Positions 7,054-10,158 of a DNA stretch of 10,158 nucleotides are shown here, piece after piece. This DNA is from DATEAV01 sp964513155 (GTDB taxonomy: Bacteria; Chloroflexota; Anaerolineae; Anaerolineales; E44-bin32). The position numbers were made by a program, and so were the translations under genes. Position 1 is the stretch's first letter; each line of letters starts with the position of its first letter. A model generated the notes under the pieces. It was not told the DNA's origin and did no database searches. It worked only from the letters and a program-made list of their open reading frames with translations. The DNA lies in assembly GCA_964513155.1 (NCBI GenBank), contig CAZEMA010000088.1:1-10158 (forward strand), in the 5' to 3' direction.

Positions 7054-8043
7054 CTATTGGCCAGTTACAGTCCAGGTGTAGCCGGCGGCGGTTATGGTGA
7101 CGCCCATGTTGCGCTCGATCTCGTTTTGGGAGCAATCCATGGCCATCATATCGTACGCGCCGGGGGTCAGATCGAAGCTGTAGCTTGCTCCCGGTGCAAT
7201 GGTCCCGCTCGACCCCAGCCAATCGTCGCCCCAGGTGCTCTGGGTGGTGAGGCTGGCGAAGAGGTAGCAGATTGTCTGGGAGCTGCTGTTGACGACGGTC
7301 ACGTTGCCGCCGCCTGAGGGCGGAGGAACGGAACCGCCCGTGCCGGTCACGGTCCAGGTGTAGCCGGCAGCGGTGATGGCAATCCCGTAGTCCTCCTGGA
7401 TGACGGTGTTGGAGCAGTCCTCGGCGCGCAGATCATACGTGTCCGGGGCAACGTAGAAGGTGTAGCTGCCTCCGGCGGAAACGGTGTCACTTCCGAGCCA
7501 ATCACTGCCCCAGGTGGTCTGAGTGGAGGGGCTAATACGGACGTAACAGACGGTCTGGCCTGACTGGTTGAGGAGGGTCACAGGGGAATCGCCTGTTGAG
7601 GGCGGGGGACCGGAGCTGCCCGTACCCGTCACGGTCCAGGTGTAGCCGGCAGCTGTGATGGTAATCCCGTAGTCCTCCTGGATGACGGTGTTGGAGCAGT
7701 CTTCGGCGCGCAGATCCCACGTGCCCGGGGCAACGTCGAAGGTGTAGCTCCCTCCGGCGGAAACGGTGTCACTTCCGAGCCAGTCACTGCCCCAAGTGGT
7801 CTCGGTGGAGGGGCTTATGCGGACGTAACAGACCGTCTGGCCTGACTGGTTGACGAGGGTCACGTTGCCGCTGGCCGGAGGAGGAGGCTCCGTTGGCCGA
7901 GGCGTCGCGGTCGGTGGAGGTGGGGGAGGCGGCGTGGATGTGGGTGTCGGCTGCGGGATGGGCGAGCAGGCCAGCGTTGCAGCGACAAGCGCCGTCACGG
8001 CAAGCAACAGATAGACCAGGCGATGCACTCGGGACTCGGTCAT
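7054..8043 (-). CDS. Lipoprotein made of three tandem copies of a beta-rich repeat domain
   Basis: The protein has 329 residues. A signal peptide (hydrophobic 9-25) ends at lipid-modifiable C26, followed by a Pro/Thr-rich spacer with a poly-Pro tract (27-57). Three copies of one domain follow: 60-140, 154-234 and 247-328. Each copy has a start like VTLVNQSGQT, then C-Y, an S-P-S/T segment, WGxDWLG, a Gly/Ser turn before a Phe/Tyr strand, YDLxxxDCS, and the end TAAGYTWTVTG. The two Cys per copy (for example C72 and C116) could form a disulfide. The same domain occurs twice at the C-terminus of the neighbouring protease. I cannot give the family a secure name; a surface binding or adhesion module is only a guess. 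There is no enzyme motif. The start at 8043 is supported by TAGGAGA seven bases upstream and by a good promoter (8097-8125). A hairpin follows the stop. Confidence 0.9.
   Translation of the reverse strand: MTESRVHRLVYLLLAVTALVAATLACSPIPQPTPTSTPPPPPPPTATPRPTEPPPPASGNVTLVNQSGQTVCYVRISPSTETTWGSDWLGSDTVSAGGSYTFDVAPGTWDLRAEDCSNTVIQEDYGITITAAGYTWTVTGTGSSGPPPSTGDSPVTLLNQSGQTVCYVRISPSTQTTWGSDWLGSDTVSAGGSYTFYVAPDTYDLRAEDCSNTVIQEDYGIAITAAGYTWTVTGTGGSVPPPSGGGNVTVVNSSSQTICYLFASLTTQSTWGDDWLGSSGTIAPGASYSFDLTPGAYDMMAMDCSQNEIERNMGVTITAAGYTWTVTGQ
7060..7866 (-). repeat. Three in-frame domain repeats; copies 1 and 2 nearly identical (282-bp period)
   Basis: Copy 1 occupies 7624-7866, copy 2 7342-7584 and copy 3 7060-7305. 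Copies 1 and 2 are nearly the same at DNA level; for instance the GATGACGGTGTTGGAGCAGT segment begins at 7681 and again at 7399, 282 bp (94 codons) apart. Copy 3 is clearly more diverged. This points to one old and one recent tandem duplication. The near-identity could also collapse or expand in a short-read assembly. Confidence 0.85.
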
Positions 8044-8096
8044 TCTCTATCTCCTAGGTGGGGTTTAGATTGCTCACGGCTCGTAAATGCAGGGAG

Positions 8097-8125
8097 AGTA
8101 TAGGAGGGAAAACGTACCGCCGCAA
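8097..8125 (-). promoter_or_regulatory. Promoter of three-repeat lipoprotein gene
   Basis: On the minus strand TTGCGG (8125-8120) and TATACT (8102-8097) are exactly 17 bases apart. The -10 matches the consensus at 5 of 6 positions. The leader to the ATG at 8043 would be about 45-50 bases and contains the Shine-Dalgarno TAGGAGA. It lies between the terminator of the protease gene and the lipoprotein start, as expected for an independent transcript. Confidence 0.65.
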
Positions 8126-8204
8126 TACGGGGGACCTTACAGGTGCCTTTCAGTTTACGGGACGCAACTCGCCGCAGGTTTTGGCGACGGCTGGAGTGGA
8201 CAAA

Positions 8205-8234
8205 GGGGCGCCCTGCCATGTGGCAGGGCGCCCC
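8205..8234 (-). terminator. Strong terminator hairpin after protease gene
   Basis: GGGGCGCCCTGCC (8205-8217) and its exact complement (8222-8234) form a 13-bp GC-rich stem with a four-base loop. On the minus strand it is followed by TTTG, a short T run. It lies 34 bases past the stop of the protease gene at 8269 and separates that gene from the promoter at 8097-8125. Confidence 0.8.
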
Positions 8235-8268
8235 GAGCGCCCGGGTAGCGCAGCGGTTCCGCCGGCGG

Positions 8269-10113
8269 CTAGGGGGTGTACGTGTAGGTGTAGCCGAAGT
8301 CGCTGACGAAGATCGAGCGCGTGTCAGCCAGGTCGACGCGGCTGCAATCTCGCAGCAGCAGGTCGTACATAATGCGCGGGGTCACATAGAAGTCCCGGCT
8401 GGCTCCGACCAGGATGGTTTCGGTGGGACCAAGCCAGTCTTCGCCCCAGGTCGGTTCGGTCGAGGGGCTGATGTACACGAAGCAGATCGGGACGGCACCC
8501 TGGTTCTCGATGCGAAACAAGGCGGAGCCTTCGGGCGGAGCGGTGGGCTGTGGCGTGGCCGCTCCACCGGTGCCGGATGGAACCGCGTGCGTCATGGCGC
8601 TGAGCAGATCGATCCCGTATTCCTCGCTGAGGTGTTCGAGGCTTTGGCTCAAGACGAGCAGATCGTATCGGCCGGCCGGGACGTTGAAGACGCGTGAGGC
8701 ACCCGCGGCGATTATTTCCGTTGGCCCGAGGTCATCCTGACCCCAGTTGTGCGCGCCAGAGGGCGAGAGCAGCACGTAGTAGATGGCCTGACCCGTCTGG
8801 TTGACAAGGGTGAAGTCCACCATGGCGTGGTCCCCACCGACGAAGACGGCATCATTCACCAGGGCCGTGTCCTCGACCTCTAGCACGACCTCATACACCC
8901 CGTCCTCTAAGCCATCATCGTCATGGAGGCAGACCCACCAATTGCCGCTCTGCCCGCCGGTCCAGGACTGGCCCAGGGTGCTGCCGGCTTCGGTCAGGGT
9001 CCCGTTGACGAACCAGTAGGCCGACCAGGTCATCCCGTCGACCATGCCCTGGTAGTCCCAGAAGGCGCAGACGTCTGTCACTCCCGAGGGCAGAAGGGGC
9101 AGAATCCGAGTCGGCTGGTCCTCGGCGGTGACGCCGTCAGAGAAGACCAGGTTCCGGAAATGGGTGGCGCTTATGTCGTATCCGCCAGCGGGACCGGCCT
9201 GGGAGCCACCCTGGCCCTGGTAGGCAACGCCGCTGCGGGCGGCCTCGATGAGAGGGAGGGCCAGATTGACGGGGCGCAGTCCGTTGATGAAGCCGCCGAT
9301 GGGAACGCAGGTATCGCGTTCATCGATGATGCCATCCCGGTTGGTGTCGACGACGGGCCGGCAGTCGACGATGTCGCCGCTTTCGGCGCCCGAGGAGGCC
9401 CGGGTGGGCACGCCGATCAGCCGGCCGGCCTCGTCTGCGCCCAGGCCGCCGCTATTGCCACCGGCAATCGTGGCGTCGGTCTTGATCCATGCCCGGCCGC
9501 CGATGCTGCGTTCGGAAGTGAAGCCACTGACGGCGCCCTCGGTGAAGGTGATCGTTTCCCCGCCGATGCCCGGATAGCCCAGAATCTGGAGACTGTCACC
9601 AATCTGGATCTCGTCCGAATCGCCGAGGGCCACGAATGGAAGCACCGGGTTGACGGGGTTTCCCTCCAGGTCGGTGGCGATGCGGATCACGGCCAGGTCA
9701 AGGCCGTAGTCGACCGCGGCGATCTCGGCCAGGTAGGTCAAGACCGGGGGCTCGTCGGACGAGTGCAGAATGGCCACGCCGAGGTGGCTGTACTCATCAT
9801 AGCGGTCATCGACGACGTGGGCGTTGGTCAGGATCAGCCCTTGGGGGTCGATGATGCTGCCCGAGCCAGTCCAGATCGGCGTGAAGCTGCCGCCCGACTC
9901 GACCATGGCCAGGATCTGGACCGTCGCCGCCGCCAGGTCGGCGACGCTGGCGCTAGCCGTGCCCTCGGGGGTGATGACCGGGGTCTCGGTAGGCACCGGG
10001 GCTGGCTCGGCCGTGGGTGTTGCGGGTTGTGGCGAACAGGCCAGTGCCGCCGCAAGCAGGGCAAACACGGCCATGAGGATCCCTAGCTTCGAAGGCTGTT
10101 GATGTGCGTTCAT
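8269..10113 (-). CDS. Surface lipoprotein serine protease (trypsin/DegP-like, S1C type) with two C-terminal repeat domains
   Basis: The protein has 614 residues and is secreted and probably lipid-anchored at C26 (signal peptide 10-25, ending ALAC), with a Pro/Thr spacer (27-52). The protease domain (about 58-295) has a complete triad: H99 in TNAHVV, D139 in GLDLAVI, and S221 in GGNSGG. It therefore probably cleaves exported or misfolded proteins at the envelope. No PDZ domain follows, unlike DegP. Between the Ser and the end of the protease is a loop DTNRDGIIDERD (256-267), a dockerin/EF-hand-like calcium pattern, flanked by C251 and C269. Residues about 317-415 form an additional beta-rich domain with many Trp residues. 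Copies of the domain found in the neighbouring lipoprotein follow at 433-502 (lacking both Cys) and 532-612 (C544, C590). The start at 10113 is preferred over 10143 because GAGGAG lies four bases upstream of it and the shorter form begins with a proper signal peptide. Its promoter is outside the window. A strong terminator follows. Confidence 0.93.
   Translation of the reverse strand: MNAHQQPSKLGILMAVFALLAAALACSPQPATPTAEPAPVPTETPVITPEGTASASVADLAAATVQILAMVESGGSFTPIWTGSGSIIDPQGLILTNAHVVDDRYDEYSHLGVAILHSSDEPPVLTYLAEIAAVDYGLDLAVIRIATDLEGNPVNPVLPFVALGDSDEIQIGDSLQILGYPGIGGETITFTEGAVSGFTSERSIGGRAWIKTDATIAGGNSGGLGADEAGRLIGVPTRASSGAESGDIVDCRPVVDTNRDGIIDERDTCVPIGGFINGLRPVNLALPLIEAARSGVAYQGQGGSQAGPAGGYDISATHFRNLVFSDGVTAEDQPTRILPLLPSGVTDVCAFWDYQGMVDGMTWSAYWFVNGTLTEAGSTLGQSWTGGQSGNWWVCLHDDDGLEDGVYEVVLEVEDTALVNDAVFVGGDHAMVDFTLVNQTGQAIYYVLLSPSGAHNWGQDDLGPTEIIAAGASRVFNVPAGRYDLLVLSQSLEHLSEEYGIDLLSAMTHAVPSGTGGAATPQPTAPPEGSALFRIENQGAVPICFVYISPSTEPTWGEDWLGPTETILVGASRDFYVTPRIMYDLLLRDCSRVDLADTRSIFVSDFGYTYTYTP
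8272..8817 (-). repeat. Two C-terminal repeat domains of the protease, shared with neighbouring lipoprotein
   Basis: Copy A (8608-8817) keeps LVNQTGQ, the SPS segment, WGxDDLG, the Gly-Ala-Ser turn and YDLL, but lacks the two Cys. Copy B (8272-8520) keeps C-x-V-Y-I-S-P-S-T, WGEDWLG, YDLLxxDCS and the aromatic end YTYTYT. They are joined by a Pro/Thr linker. They correspond to the three domains encoded at 7060-7866, with lower similarity than those have among themselves. Confidence 0.85.
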
Positions 10114-10158
10114 CAGACTCCTCGCAGGCGCCAGGGCTTCCACGGCCAGGCGCTCAGC

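Noticed and set aside
7060..7866. CRISPR-like array, suggested by regularly spaced near-identical segments
   Set aside because: The repeats are about 240 bp of in-frame coding sequence with short linkers: protein domains, not short repeats with unique spacers.
8235..8310. tRNA-like stretch (CCCGGGTAGCGCAGCGGTTCC) next to the protease stop
   Set aside because: It resembles a D-arm, but no matching acceptor strand, anticodon arm or T-arm (GGTTCGAATCC type) follows, and it overlaps the protease coding end.
8923..10086. Long plus-strand open frame of 387 codons
   Set aside because: It is a mirror of the protease gene, typical of GC-rich DNA; its product is rich in Gly, Asp and Ala with no recognisable domain, while the minus strand has a complete catalytic triad.
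10114..10143. Ten-residue longer start for the protease (ATG at 10143)
   Set aside because: The ATG at 10113 has GAGGAG at a normal distance and gives a standard lipoprotein signal peptide; the longer start would cover its own ribosome site.

Overview
The window is a high-GC scaffold piece with two runs of exactly 100 N (2448-2547 and 5538-5637). It looks like an uncultured Chloroflexota genome, probably Anaerolineae-like. This is inferred from the style of the secreted lipoproteins (a short N-terminal anchor ending in LAC, then Pro/Thr/Ala-rich linkers), from a class A penicillin-binding-protein homologue with Ig-like C-terminal domains, and from a family-typical trypsin-like protease. No marker gene fixes the taxonomy.

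Layout. (1) 1-1689, minus strand: a LytTR-type regulator with an N-terminal ABC-ATPase-like domain (697-1689), followed 331 bp downstream by the 5' part of an ABC transporter ATPase gene (365 to beyond base 1). The gap between them carries a candidate operator: two direct repeats with a 21-bp period, just upstream of a plausible promoter for the transporter gene. (2) 1920-2447, minus strand: the C-terminal two thirds of a PHP-family histidinol-phosphatase-like gene, cut by the first N run. (3) 2583-5537, plus strand: a long class A PBP homologue (glycosyltransferase 51, transpeptidase, two Ig-like domains) cut by the second N run. (4) 5638-10113, minus strand: three lipoprotein genes in tandem. 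These are a DegP/trypsin-like serine protease with two C-terminal copies of a small beta-rich domain, a lipoprotein made of three copies of the same domain, and an unrecognised lipoprotein cut by the second N run. Strong hairpins lie after the first two of these genes and a good promoter lies before the second, so they are probably separate transcripts.

What stands out. Two proteins look like pseudoenzymes. The ABC domain of the LytTR fusion has lost most nucleotide-handling residues: the Walker A Ser/Thr, the Walker B Asp, the Q-loop Gln, the LSGGQ signature and the H-loop His. The PBP homologue has lost the GT51 catalytic Glu (now Gln), the Lys of SxxK (now Phe) and the Lys of KTG (now Gln). 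The regulator, the 21-bp direct repeats and the intact transporter ATPase together suggest a compact sensing circuit, in which a dead ABC domain related to the transporter's own ATPase is coupled directly to a DNA-binding domain. The shared domain in the two neighbouring lipoproteins suggests a surface module spread by local duplication.

Short spaces without genes: 1690-1919 must hold the promoter of the LytTR gene, but I see no convincing -35/-10 pair there. 8044-8268 holds a terminator and a promoter, listed separately. I see no tRNA, rRNA, CRISPR array or insertion sequence.
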